Below, piece by piece: positions 1-7,316 of a stretch of 10,722 bases of DNA. Source of the stretch: Sphingobacteriia bacterium (GTDB taxonomy: Bacteria > Bacteroidota > Bacteroidia > Chitinophagales > Chitinophagaceae); contig REAV01000196.1 of assembly GCA_004294465.1 (NCBI GenBank), forward strand, positions 1 through 10,722, written 5' to 3'. Numbering within the stretch: position 1 is the stretch's first letter; each line of letters begins with the position of its first letter. Both the position numbers and the translations under genes were made by a program. The notes beneath the pieces were generated by a model. That model was not told the origin of the DNA and made no database searches. It was given only the letters and a program-made list of their open reading frames with translations.

Positions 1-70
1 TGAGATCGTTATTGGTAACTACATTGGCAGGCACATATTTACCAATACCAGCTATTTTACTTAGAGGCAT
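1..70 (-). CDS. fabH: 3-oxoacyl-ACP synthase III (FabH-type), N-terminal fragment cut by window edge
   Basis: Reading the minus strand from the ATG at 70 gives 23 codons that run off the window. The peptide starts MPLSKIAGIGKYVP and continues with ANVVTNNDL. This is the typical N-terminus of ketoacyl-ACP synthase III enzymes (first beta strand, then the YVP-x-NVVTN-x-DL segment). Family members condense acetyl-CoA or another acyl-CoA with malonyl-ACP to start fatty acid synthesis in the cytoplasm. The Cys-His-Asn catalytic residues lie outside the window, so activity cannot be judged. Bacteroidota often carry more than one FabH paralogue, and the short 'SKIAGIGKYVP' start could belong to either a housekeeping or a secondary copy. 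The gene follows the alpha/beta hydrolase by 55 bp on the same strand and may share its transcript. The family call rests on only 23 residues. Confidence 0.72.
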   Translation of the reverse strand, partial: MPLSKIAGIGKYVPANVVTNNDL

Positions 71-125
71 ACACAAGCAATTTATGAGGTTGAAGGTAAT
101 GAAATTGTAGGTATTCAGATACCCG

Positions 126-1127
126 TTAATTGATAATCGGTGATAACAACATGATTTCTTTTAAAAAATTAACAGATGTTGTTTTAACCGTTTCAATATC
201 TTTTGATTGAATAGGGGAAGCCATTACATGATTGCCGCAATTTGGAATAGGCACCATTTTCTTTTTTTCAGTTGGAGTTTGAATGGCCGAAAACATATCT
301 TTCATTGCACTTACTTTAACTACTGGATCTTGCTCTTTTTCATTTTTATAATAGTAAAGCACCAATGTTGGTTGATTTATTTTTTCAAAAGTAGTTTTAG
401 TCATTGCAGTTTCTAACAATTCTTCTAATTGCACAGTAGCTTCTAAACGATAATGATGATTCCAATATTGATTGTATTCCGGAATTGGTTTATTTACAAT
501 CATATAATTGGATTTTTTTACCAATCTCGCAATTTGTAACCCCCAAGGATTATTCAACAACCAAGCATTTGGGTCATTGATAGCAATATTTGGAGAATAC
601 AAAACCAATCCACCCACTTCAGGGAAATTGGCAGCAAGCATGAGCGCTAATGTACCTCCTGTAGAAGTGCCCATTAATATTACCGTATCACCAATTGCTT
701 TTCCAATTGCATATGCTTCTTTTGCTGATTCCCATAAATTTTCTGCTGTCATATTCACCAACTCGTCTGTAGTATCTATTCCATGTTGTGAAAGTCTAGA
801 TAGATAAAGGTTACAGCCAAACTGCTTAGCAATTTCTCTGTGAACAGGATTGCCTTCTTCTTGACTTGCACTAAAACCATGCAAGTACACTATTGAGTAA
901 TTAGTTTTTTGTTTCAATGAATCGTTGGCCCAAACAATTCTGGCTTCATTGTTGGGTTTAATCTTATGAGAAGATTCTTTAGTTGCAATAAATTTTTCCA
1001 ATACAGTCGGTTCTGAAGGAACTTCAATTATAGTATTAGTATAATGTGGCTTGGAAGGAGTTGGCCCAATTAGATAAACAATCGCTAATACAGCAACTAT
1101 ACCAATAATAATTTTGAGAAAGCGCAT
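126..1127 (-). CDS. Membrane-anchored alpha/beta hydrolase
   Basis: The 333-residue protein has one N-terminal hydrophobic segment (about residues 5-21) preceded by MRFLK, so it is probably anchored in the inner membrane or exported, with the catalytic domain outside the cytoplasm. An alpha/beta-hydrolase domain follows. The oxyanion-hole HG is at 83-84 in YLHGFSAS. The nucleophile elbow GTSTG is at 153-157 with Ser155. The likely acid is Asp267 in EQDPVV, and the likely catalytic His is His300 in NCGNHVMASP. All parts of a serine-hydrolase triad are therefore visible. The substrate is unknown: carboxylesterase or monoacylglycerol-lipase-like activity are reasonable family guesses, not deductions. 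The gene lies 19 bp downstream of the DoxX-like gene and 55 bp upstream of the fabH fragment, all on the minus strand, which suggests a small operon that may be concerned with lipids or the envelope. Confidence 0.85.
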   Translation of the reverse strand: MRFLKIIIGIVAVLAIVYLIGPTPSKPHYTNTIIEVPSEPTVLEKFIATKESSHKIKPNNEARIVWANDSLKQKTNYSIVYLHGFSASQEEGNPVHREIAKQFGCNLYLSRLSQHGIDTTDELVNMTAENLWESAKEAYAIGKAIGDTVILMGTSTGGTLALMLAANFPEVGGLVLYSPNIAINDPNAWLLNNPWGLQIARLVKKSNYMIVNKPIPEYNQYWNHHYRLEATVQLEELLETAMTKTTFEKINQPTLVLYYYKNEKEQDPVVKVSAMKDMFSAIQTPTEKKKMVPIPNCGNHVMASPIQSKDIETVKTTSVNFLKEIMLLSPIIN

Positions 1128-1146
1128 GAATTTTTTTTTAAAGATA

Positions 1147-1515
1147 TTAATTTCTTACCCAATAAGCCCAAAGGATCAGAAGGGGTTGAATGATGATTAA
1201 TCTAATCCACCCTATAGTAGGAGTCATCTGGATTTTACCTAAATTAAAGTGACCCAATTGAATCATGTAAATATGAGCTGGAATAAATGCGATTAAAACT
1301 GCGATGATTCCATATGAAGCAAGTAATCTTGTACTAGGAAAAATCATACCAATGGCCAATACAATTTCTGCTATGCCGCTTACTATATTGATCATATTGG
1401 TCCATTGTGTTAAATAGGGAGGAATCAATGGGGTATAAAAACGCGGATTCGCAAAATGATTGTATCCGGCAAATAAATAAAATGCGATGAGTAAATAAAG
1501 CAAAAATGACTTCAT
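1147..1515 (-). CDS. DoxX-like small integral membrane protein
   Basis: The 122-residue protein is almost entirely hydrophobic, with about four membrane segments (roughly residues 2-22, 40-61, 64-84 and 100-119). The length, the early AGYNHFANP stretch and the NIVSGIAEIVLAIGM second helix (small residues and a buried Glu) fit the DoxX/DoxD-like family of four-helix membrane proteins. The family is linked with quinone or thiol redox chemistry in some organisms, but most members, including this subtype, have no assigned reaction. It is the first gene of the minus-strand run DoxX-like, alpha/beta hydrolase, fabH. It is divergent from typA, with a 170-bp gap between the start codons. A weak -7-like element (TAGATTTA, minus strand, 1534-1541) sits about 20 bp before the ATG but has no convincing -33 partner. 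Confidence 0.75.
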   Translation of the reverse strand: MKSFLLYLLIAFYLFAGYNHFANPRFYTPLIPPYLTQWTNMINIVSGIAEIVLAIGMIFPSTRLLASYGIIAVLIAFIPAHIYMIQLGHFNLGKIQMTPTIGWIRLIIIQPLLILWAYWVRN

Positions 1516-1596
1516 AAAAGGTTGATATTCATATAAATCTAGGACTAAAATGCGACTAAGGATTGATACAGTAACATAATATTGACACTTAATTAC

Positions 1597-1626
1597 TTGC
1601 TCCCCCGTTGTAATATCGTACCTTTG
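1597..1626 (+). promoter_or_regulatory. Bacteroidota-type promoter of typA
   Basis: TTG at 1597-1599 is followed by exactly 19 bp and then TACCTTTG at 1619-1626. This matches the known Bacteroidota housekeeping consensus, with TTG near -33 and TAnnTTTG near -7. It predicts a transcript start a few bases after 1630 and an untranslated leader of roughly 50 bases before the typA ATG at 1686. The leader shows no obvious Shine-Dalgarno sequence, which is usual in this phylum. Confidence 0.75.
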
Positions 1627-1685
1627 CCGCTCAAATAAATCGTATTATTTACATAAGTAATTGATACTGAAGCAAATACACAATA

Positions 1686-3500
1686 ATGGAAATAAGAAAC
1701 ATTGCCATCATCGCACACGTTGACCATGGCAAAACCACATTAGTAGACCGTATTTTAGGTGCAACTAAGGTTTTTAGAGACAACCAGGATGCTGGCGAGT
1801 TAATTATGGACAGCAATGACCTAGAAAGAGAGCGTGGTATTACCATTTTCAGTAAAAATGCTGCTGTTACCTATAATGATTATAAAATAAACGTAATTGA
1901 TACACCGGGTCACAGTGATTTTGGAGGTGAAGTAGAGCGTGTATTGAAGATGGCTGATGGTGTTATTTTATTAGTAGATGCTTTTGAAGGACCTATGCCA
2001 CAAACGCGTTTTGTGTTGCAAAAAGCATTGCAATTGAATTTACACCCGATTGTTGTTATTAATAAGGTAGACAAACCAAACTGTCGCCCGGATGAGGTTC
2101 ATGATGCAGTTTTTGAATTGTTCTTCAATTTAGATGCAACAGAAGAACAATTGAATTTCCCTACTTTCTATGGTAGTGGTAAAAACGGATGGTTCAACGA
2201 TAGTCTTACTCAAACCGAAGATATTTTCCCTTTAATGGATGGTATTATTAAATATGTACCAGCTCCTAAAGTAAATGAAGGACCATTACAGATGCAGATT
2301 ACCTCATTGGATTATTCTTCTTTCTTGGGAAGAATTGCGATAGGTAAAGTAACAAGAGGTTCTATTAAAGAAAGCCAGCCAATTGCATTGGTTCAAGCTG
2401 ATGGATCTATTAAAAAGAGCCGTGTTAAAGAGTTGTATGTGTTTGAGGGAATGGGTAAGCGTAAAGTAACTGAAGTTATTGCAGGAGATTTATGTGCAGT
2501 TGTTGGTTTAGAAGATTTCAATATCGGAGATACCATTGCTGACGTGGAGAATCCAGAAGGATTGCCAATTATTAGTGTGGATGAGCCTACTATGAGTATG
2601 ACTTTTAGTATTAACAACTCACCTTTCTTTGGTAGAGATGGAAAATTTGTTACTTCTCGTCATTTACGTGATCGTTTAATGAAAGAGACAGAAAAGAATT
2701 TGGCATTAAGAGTAGAAGATACAGATAGTGCAGATAGTTTCTTGGTATTCGGAAGAGGTATTCTTCACTTAGGCATCTTGGTGGAAACGATGCGTAGAGA
2801 AGGATATGAATTAACCGTAGGTAACCCACAGGTATTGGTGAAAACCATTGATGGCAAGAAGCATGAACCATATGAGAACCTTGTGGTAGATGTTCCTTCA
2901 GAATTCAGTGGTAAAGTAATTGATTTGGTTACTCAACGCAAAGGTGAGATGCAAATCATGGAAAGTAAAGGCGAAATGCAACATCTTGAATTTGAAATTC
3001 CTTCAAGAGGGTTGATTGGTCTTCGTTCTCAAATGCTTACAGGTACTGCAGGCGAAGCTGTTATGGCTCATCGCTTTATTGATTATAAACCTTGGAAAGG
3101 TCCAATTCCTGGTAGAAGCAATGGCGTATTAATTGCTAAGTTTCAGGGGGTAACTACAGCTTATTCAATTGATAAATTACAAGATCGCGGAAGCTTTTTT
3201 GTTGATCCAGGAGATGAAGTATATGTTGGCCAAATGATCGCAGAACATATTAAGCCAGGTGATTTAAATGTAAATGCAGTGGAAATGAAAAAACTCACCA
3301 ACCACCGTGCAAGCGGAAGTGATGATGCAGTTAGAATTATTCCAAAATTGCAGTTTACTTTAGAAGAGTGTATGGAATATATTCAACAAGATGAGTGTAT
3401 TGAAGTAACTCCTAAAAACATCCGTATGCGTAAAACCATTTTGGATGAGAATGATAGAACAAAAGCTTCTAAGAGTATGAAATCAGAAGCAGTAGGATAA
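1686..3500 (+). CDS. typA: Translational GTPase TypA/BipA
   Basis: This ribosome-associated GTPase of the EF-G/LepA superfamily assists 50S subunit assembly and growth under stress or cold. All GTPase motifs are present: G1 AHVDHGKTT (10-18), G2 with Thr53 in ERGITI, G3 DTPGH (72-76) and G4 NKVD (126-129). G5 lies near YGSGKNGW (162-169), a variant of the usual SA motif. Domain II follows at about 205-290 ([17 protein letters not shown]), then an EF-G-like domain III (about 300-380), the domain V-like region with the conserved [14 protein letters not shown] segment, and the TypA-specific C-terminal domain with [12 protein letters not shown] and the PKNIRMRK tail. At 604 residues it has the normal family length and is intact. 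It has its own promoter (1597-1626) and a strong terminator (3524-3560), so it is probably monocistronic. Confidence 0.97.
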   Translation: MEIRNIAIIAHVDHGKTTLVDRILGATKVFRDNQDAGELIMDSNDLERERGITIFSKNAAVTYNDYKINVIDTPGHSDFGGEVERVLKMADGVILLVDAFEGPMPQTRFVLQKALQLNLHPIVVINKVDKPNCRPDEVHDAVFELFFNLDATEEQLNFPTFYGSGKNGWFNDSLTQTEDIFPLMDGIIKYVPAPKVNEGPLQMQITSLDYSSFLGRIAIGKVTRGSIKESQPIALVQADGSIKKSRVKELYVFEGMGKRKVTEVIAGDLCAVVGLEDFNIGDTIADVENPEGLPIISVDEPTMSMTFSINNSPFFGRDGKFVTSRHLRDRLMKETEKNLALRVEDTDSADSFLVFGRGILHLGILVETMRREGYELTVGNPQVLVKTIDGKKHEPYENLVVDVPSEFSGKVIDLVTQRKGEMQIMESKGEMQHLEFEIPSRGLIGLRSQMLTGTAGEAVMAHRFIDYKPWKGPIPGRSNGVLIAKFQGVTTAYSIDKLQDRGSFFVDPGDEVYVGQMIAEHIKPGDLNVNAVEMKKLTNHRASGSDDAVRIIPKLQFTLEECMEYIQQDECIEVTPKNIRMRKTILDENDRTKASKSMKSEAVG

Positions 3501-3523
3501 AATCCTATTTCATTAATATTTTT

Positions 3524-3560
3524 AAAGCTATCAGTTAATTACTGGTAGCTTTTTTATTTT
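3524..3560 (+). terminator. Intrinsic terminator of typA
   Basis: A 12-bp stem is formed by AAAGCTATCAGT (3524-3535) and ACTGGTAGCTTT (3541-3552). It contains one G-U wobble and a 5-base TAATT loop. The T-rich tail TTTATTTT (3553-3560) follows at once. It lies 24 bp after the typA stop and fits Rho-independent termination on the plus strand. Confidence 0.85.
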
Positions 3561-3572
3561 ATTCAGTAACTT

Positions 3573-3581
3573 TATCTTTTG
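3573..3581 (+). promoter_or_regulatory. Possible -7 element for the DUF4397 lipoprotein gene
   Basis: TATCTTTTG resembles the Bacteroidota -7 consensus TAnnTTTG with one extra T. It lies 19 bp before the ATG at 3601 and just after the typA terminator. The expected -33 position falls in the terminator T-tract and has no TTG, so the call is weak. It is supported mainly by the need for a new promoter after a strong terminator. Confidence 0.3.
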
Positions 3582-3600
3582 CTCGAACAAATTACTTTCT

Positions 3601-4278
3601 ATGAAAAAAATGATCACCCTCGCATCAGTGGCAATCCTCTTTTTTGCTGCTTGTAAAAAAAATGATACTCCAATAGATGCCAATATTCGTTTGGTAAATT
3701 TATCTCCTAATAGTAATAACCTAGATTTGAATGCCAACAATGCATTAGTGATTGGGGGTGTAGCTTATGGTGTAGCAAGTTCCTATAGGCCCATTTCATC
3801 GAATAGCCCATTAGCAACTATTACAACTGCAGGTGTTGCAACACCATATGTAAATGCTAACTTATTACTACAACCTTCTAAATTTTATTCATTTTTTGCA
3901 TACGATTCTACTACTGCTTTTAAAGTAAGTTTAGTAGAAGATGATAGAACCGCTCCGGCAACAGGAAAAATCAATATGCGGTTTCTGCATTTTTACAAAG
4001 GTTCTGTAATTGTTGATATCAAAAGAGGAACAACCAGTTTATTTACATCCAGAACAACCAATGATCATTCAAGCAACGGAACTTATACTCAATATACTTC
4101 TATGGATCCAGGATCGTATAGTCTGGGTGTATTTGTTGCAGGCAGTTCTGTTAATTTATTTCAGTTACCAGCAATTGACTTTGTGGCAGGTAAAAACTAT
4201 ACCCTTGTATTACGCGGATTCAGTTCAGTTACATCTGGCCCACAAGCTATGGTACTAGTGCCTATTACCGATAATTAG
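3601..4278 (+). CDS. DUF4397 domain lipoprotein
   Basis: The 225-residue protein begins with a lipoprotein signal peptide: MKKM, a hydrophobic stretch, and a lipobox ending FFAAC with Cys18 as the lipidated residue. KKND follows, so it is probably surface- or periplasm-facing and anchored in a membrane. From about residue 27 the sequence (IRLVNLSPNSNNLDL, then VAYGVASSYRPI) fits the start of the DUF4397 beta-sandwich domain. The second half (MRFLHFYKGSVIVDI, MDPGSYSLGVFVAG, NYTLVLRG) looks like a second related beta unit, as is usual for this family. No catalytic residues are evident and the function is unknown. The gene stands alone between the typA terminator and a hairpin terminator at 4305-4341. 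Confidence 0.82.
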   Translation: MKKMITLASVAILFFAACKKNDTPIDANIRLVNLSPNSNNLDLNANNALVIGGVAYGVASSYRPISSNSPLATITTAGVATPYVNANLLLQPSKFYSFFAYDSTTAFKVSLVEDDRTAPATGKINMRFLHFYKGSVIVDIKRGTTSLFTSRTTNDHSSNGTYTQYTSMDPGSYSLGVFVAGSSVNLFQLPAIDFVAGKNYTLVLRGFSSVTSGPQAMVLVPITDN

Positions 4279-4304
4279 TAGGCTTGTTAATGGGTTTTAT
4301 TTAG

Positions 4305-4341
4305 AAGTAACTCGCTGATTTATTTCAGCGAGTTACTTTTT
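4305..4341 (+). terminator. Intrinsic terminator between convergent genes
   Basis: A perfect 14-bp stem is formed by AAGTAACTCGCTGA (4305-4318) and TCAGCGAGTTACTT (4325-4338), with a 6-base loop and then TTT. It lies 26 bp after the DUF4397 stop, so it mainly serves the plus-strand gene. On the minus strand the same hairpin comes 12 bp after the stop of the small secreted protein gene. The bases that follow there are A/T-mixed rather than a clean U-tract, so termination in that direction would be weaker. Confidence 0.85.
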
Positions 4342-4350
4342 GTAAATCAA

Positions 4351-4779
4351 TTAATTTTTGCGAGATACTGCAACTTTTTCTGTAACACTTTCACTAATTA
4401 CTACATCAAAATTTTCTGATTCGCCTGTTTTAGCATCGCGAATAGAGAAGTTTAATTTACTGATGTCTTCTTTGTACAATTTAAAGGTTTTGCTGAAAGC
4501 AAGCTCTTTATAGTTTTCGCTGAAAAACAATTCGCCCTTAGTATCAGTAATTACTAACTTAAAAGTACTTCCTGTTGGGTTATTGTAAACAACCTGAAAC
4601 GTTAGATAATCATTGCTGTCAATACCCTTGTAGGTAATATTCGCTTTATTGTTTTTTGTTGGTTCAAAATTAAAATGAACCGGAGATACTGATGCATTCG
4701 CAGATAGGAATAACATTGCTGCCATTATATTTCCTAGGAAAAACTTTCTTGCGAAAGCAGATAACATTTGCTTTTTCAT
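4351..4779 (-). CDS. Small secreted beta-rich protein of unknown function
   Basis: The 142-residue protein has a Sec-type signal peptide: basic MKKQMLSAFARK, a hydrophobic core around residues 14-26, and likely cleavage after SANA (29). The mature part of about 113 residues alternates hydrophobic and polar residues in a way that suggests a beta-sandwich: NITYKGI, YLTFQVVYNNPTG, TFKLVITDTKGELFFSE, KTFKLYKED, KLNFSIRDAKTG, NFDVVIS. It has no cysteine in the mature region and no obvious active site. The pattern resembles short exported proteins common in Chitinophagaceae-like genomes and also the C-terminal sorting-type domains of Bacteroidota, but I cannot assign a named family. It is convergent with the DUF4397 gene and divergent from the flavoprotein gene. 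Confidence 0.72.
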   Translation of the reverse strand: MKKQMLSAFARKFFLGNIMAAMLFLSANASVSPVHFNFEPTKNNKANITYKGIDSNDYLTFQVVYNNPTGSTFKLVITDTKGELFFSENYKELAFSKTFKLYKEDISKLNFSIRDAKTGESENFDVVISESVTEKVAVSRKN

Positions 4780-4836
4780 ACTTAATAATTTTTATGGTGT
4801 AAAAAATTTGTTCAACTCACTTTGGCAAGCAAATGA

Positions 4837-4853
4837 ATACGCGAAACGCGTAT
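4837..4853. promoter_or_regulatory. GC-rich palindrome, possible operator
   Basis: ATACGCG (4837-4843), a 3-base AAA spacer and CGCGTAT (4847-4853) form a perfect 7-bp inverted repeat in an otherwise AT-rich 272-bp region between two divergent genes. The position, 58 bp before the ATG of the secreted protein gene and about 200 bp before that of the flavoprotein, fits a regulator-binding site. A small RNA hairpin is also possible, but the 3-base loop and lack of a T-tract argue against a terminator. A second, looser repeat (TTATCG at 4945-4950 and CGATAA at 4961-4966) lies closer to the flavoprotein gene. Confidence 0.35.
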
Positions 4854-5051
4854 AATCGAATTGTAGCGTTAGCCACTTAGTGTACACTATACATGTTAAT
4901 ACCAAGAGTTGAAAAAGGTAACCCTATCAATTTAATAGGCTATGTTATCGAATTGTTAATCGATAATTTTATTTGCAATGCTAAATATATAATCGCTATT
5001 TACCTTAAAAGTAATTTTATTGTATATTGGACTTTAAATCGAATTAAAACT

Positions 5052-6272
5052 ATGTTATCTACACCTGTATGTATTATTGGAGCTGGACCTGCTGGCGCCA
5101 CAGCTTCATTGTTTTTAAGCAAAGCTGGTATTAATCATACAATCATTGACAAAGCGATCTTTCCTCGAGATAAAATTTGTGGAGATGCAATTGATGGGCT
5201 CTGTATGCGGGTAATGAATACGTATGATAAAAGTCTGGTTGAAGAGATGATATCACAACCACATATATTTAATCCTTCAATGGGAAGTAAATTTGTGGCC
5301 CCAAATGGTAAAGAAGCTAGATGTTACCATAAACCGGTTAGCAATAATATTCCTTCAACTATGTATTTTGTGGCTAAACGTTTTGATTTTGATTTTTTTC
5401 TTGTAAATAAGTTAAACCCAAACTATGCCGATATTCAATTAGGAGCAACAGTAACTGATATTGAACGTAGAAAAGATGGCATTATAGTTACTTATTCAAA
5501 AGGAGGCATATCACACCAAGTTTTTACAAAACTATTATTAGGAGCTGACGGCGATCATTCGATTGTACTCAGGAAATTAAGTAGTAGAAAAATAGATAGA
5601 AATTATTATGCCGCTGCCGTTAGAATGTATTGTAAGAATATAAAGGGTATTGAAAAAGATAATTTAATTGAATTGTATTATTTGAAAAATATTCCTTATG
5701 GATATCTATGGATATTTCCTATGGCTAATAATATGTGCAATGTTGGAATGGGTTTAGGTAGTAATCAAGCCAGTAAACGTAAATTTAATTTAGTTAAAGA
5801 GTTTGAAAAAATCATTGCAACTGATGAAGTTTTAGCGCCAAGATTTGAAAATTGTGAAAGAATGGAAAATCCTAAAGGTTGGGGTTTGCCAATGGCTGGA
5901 GGGAAAAGAGAACTTGTAGGAGATAATTATTTATTATTAGGCGATGCAGCTTCTTTGATCAATCCTCTAAATGGCGAAGGAATAGGCTCTGCTATGGTTT
6001 CGGGTTGGGCTGCTGCTCAATTTGCTGAAAAAGCGTTGGCCAATAACAAATTTGATGCAAATTCAATGCAACAATACCAGCACCAAGCAACCTATCGATT
6101 AAATACAGACACAAAATTTTACAACAATATTGTCAAAGTTTTTCCTTCAGCATTTCAACATGTTTTTTTGAATGTATTTATTGGAAGTGGTTTTGCAAAA
6201 AATCTTTTTGAAAAAGAGGCAAAAAAATGGATGTATAATTCCTTTAATACTCCTCTTGAAATAAAATGGTAG
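5052..6272 (+). CDS. Geranylgeranyl-reductase-family FAD-dependent oxidoreductase
   Basis: The 406-residue flavoprotein has an N-terminal Rossmann motif GAGPAG (10-15) and the family motif FPRDKICGD (37-45), in which the Cys is typical of geranylgeranyl reductases. It also has GADGDHS (164-170), the substrate-side stretch YGYLWIFP (216-223) and the second FAD motif LLLGDAASLINPLNGEGIG (294-312). Relatives hydrogenate or oxidise prenyl chains, menaquinone or polyketide/polyene substrates at the membrane. The substrate here is not evident. The ATG at 5052 is chosen because MLSTPVCIIGAG places the Rossmann strand at the normal distance from the N-terminus. The in-frame ATG at 4893 would add 53 residues with no family counterpart. 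The gene stands alone and converges on obg with only 16 bp between the stops. A weak TATATTGG element lies at 5023-5030. Confidence 0.85.
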   Translation: MLSTPVCIIGAGPAGATASLFLSKAGINHTIIDKAIFPRDKICGDAIDGLCMRVMNTYDKSLVEEMISQPHIFNPSMGSKFVAPNGKEARCYHKPVSNNIPSTMYFVAKRFDFDFFLVNKLNPNYADIQLGATVTDIERRKDGIIVTYSKGGISHQVFTKLLLGADGDHSIVLRKLSSRKIDRNYYAAAVRMYCKNIKGIEKDNLIELYYLKNIPYGYLWIFPMANNMCNVGMGLGSNQASKRKFNLVKEFEKIIATDEVLAPRFENCERMENPKGWGLPMAGGKRELVGDNYLLLGDAASLINPLNGEGIGSAMVSGWAAAQFAEKALANNKFDANSMQQYQHQATYRLNTDTKFYNNIVKVFPSAFQHVFLNVFIGSGFAKNLFEKEAKKWMYNSFNTPLEIKW

Positions 6273-6288
6273 AGCTAGTAATGTTGTC

Positions 6289-7287
6289 TTAGGATTTATT
6301 CAAGGTTTCCCAAAGAAGATCTTTTAATTCTATCAATCCTTTATTAGTAACAGATGAAATAAATAAGTGTGGAATGCCAGGAGGCAATTCTTTACTGATA
6401 GCTTCTTTTAACTCATCATCTAACATGTCACTTTTACTAATAGCTATAATAAAATCTTTATCCAGCATCTCAGGATTATATGATTTTAATTCTTGTTGAA
6501 GTATGTTAAATTCTTTTTTATGGTCATTGCTGTCTGCAGGGATTAAAAAAAGCAACACTGAATTACGTTCTATATGTCTTAAAAAACGATGTCCCAATCC
6601 TTTCCCTTCAGCAGCACCTTCAATAATCCCAGGTAAATCGGCAATACAAAATGATTGTTGATCTCTATAAGCAACCATTCCTAATTGCGGGGTTAAAGTA
6701 GTAAAAGCGTAATTCGCAATTTTTGGTCTTGCAGCTGTTATCGAAGAAAGTAAAGTAGATTTTCCGGCATTGGGAAATCCTACCAAACCCACATCTGCCA
6801 GCACTTTCAACTCTAAATTTTTCCAGCCTTCTACACCTGGCTCTCCAGGTTGTGCATGTTCAGGTACCTGATTGGTTGGTGTTGCAAAATTACTATTTCC
6901 TAAACCCCCTCTGCCTCCACGCATCCAAATATACTCTTGGCCGTCTTCTAAAATTTCTGCTTCTTTTTTCCCTGTTTCTTCATCACGTGCAATAGTACCA
7001 AGAGGCACATCTATATAAATATCTTTCCCATCTCTACCCGTGCAATTGTCTTTACTTCCATTCTCTCCATTTTCAGCTAAGACGTTCTTAAAATAGCGTA
7101 AATGCAATAATGTCCAAGTGTTGCTATTACCCCTTAAGATAATATGGCCACCACGTCCACCATCACCACCATCAGGTCCACCCATGGCAGTAAGTTTATT
7201 GCGCATAAAATGCTTAACCCCTGCACCGCCGTGGCCACTTCTGGCAAAAATTCTAATATAATCTATGAAGTTGTTCCTTTCTGACAC
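6289..7287 (-). CDS. obg: Obg GTPase (GTPase CgtA/ObgE), GTG start
   Basis: This essential GTPase acts in late 50S ribosome assembly and the stress response. With a GTG start at 7287 the protein has 332 residues. The glycine-rich Obg fold comes first ([40 protein letters not shown]). The G domain follows: G1 GFPNAGKST (170-178), G2 FTTLTP (195-200), G3 DLPG (217-220), G4 as SKSD (284-287) in place of NKxD, and G5 SSVT (311-314). There is no C-terminal OCT extension, as expected in Bacteroidota. No ATG exists near the needed N-terminus. GTG gives (V/M)[12 protein letters not shown], the usual start for the family, whereas the TTG at 7302 would add five residues. The gene follows paaY by 29 bp and may be co-transcribed with the paa genes or use its own promoter. 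Confidence 0.95.
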   Translation of the reverse strand: MSERNNFIDYIRIFARSGHGGAGVKHFMRNKLTAMGGPDGGDGGRGGHIILRGNSNTWTLLHLRYFKNVLAENGENGSKDNCTGRDGKDIYIDVPLGTIARDEETGKKEAEILEDGQEYIWMRGGRGGLGNSNFATPTNQVPEHAQPGEPGVEGWKNLELKVLADVGLVGFPNAGKSTLLSSITAARPKIANYAFTTLTPQLGMVAYRDQQSFCIADLPGIIEGAAEGKGLGHRFLRHIERNSVLLFLIPADSNDHKKEFNILQQELKSYNPEMLDKDFIIAISKSDMLDDELKEAISKELPPGIPHLFISSVTNKGLIELKDLLWETLNKS

Positions 7288-7291
7288 ATTG

Positions 7292-7299
7292 CAAATATA
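7292..7299 (-). promoter_or_regulatory. Possible -7 element immediately before obg
   Basis: On the minus strand TATATTTG is a perfect match to the Bacteroidota -7 consensus TAnnTTTG. It ends only 4 bases before the GTG start of obg. No TTG is found 19 bp further upstream. If active, transcription would begin at or near the start codon and give a leaderless or almost leaderless mRNA. Confidence 0.35.
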
Positions 7300-7316
7300 C
7301 AACTTTGTAATTTGAG

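Noticed and set aside
3..110. Plus-strand open frame at the left edge (ends at 110)
   Set aside because: The minus strand at 1-70 reads as a clear FabH N-terminus. The plus-strand peptide has no recognisable family features.
508..807. Plus-strand open frame of 99 codons within the alpha/beta hydrolase gene
   Set aside because: It is antisense to a gene with a full catalytic triad, and its translation shows no domain or signal. It is a shadow frame.
2002..2018. Near-palindrome around ACGCG inside typA
   Set aside because: It lies within conserved coding sequence (the PQTRFVLQ segment) and is imperfect. It is explained by codons and not by a regulatory site.
4893..5051. Upstream ATG at 4893 as the start of the flavoprotein
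   Set aside because: It would put 53 low-complexity residues before the Rossmann strand, whereas family members begin a few residues before it. ATG 5052 fits.
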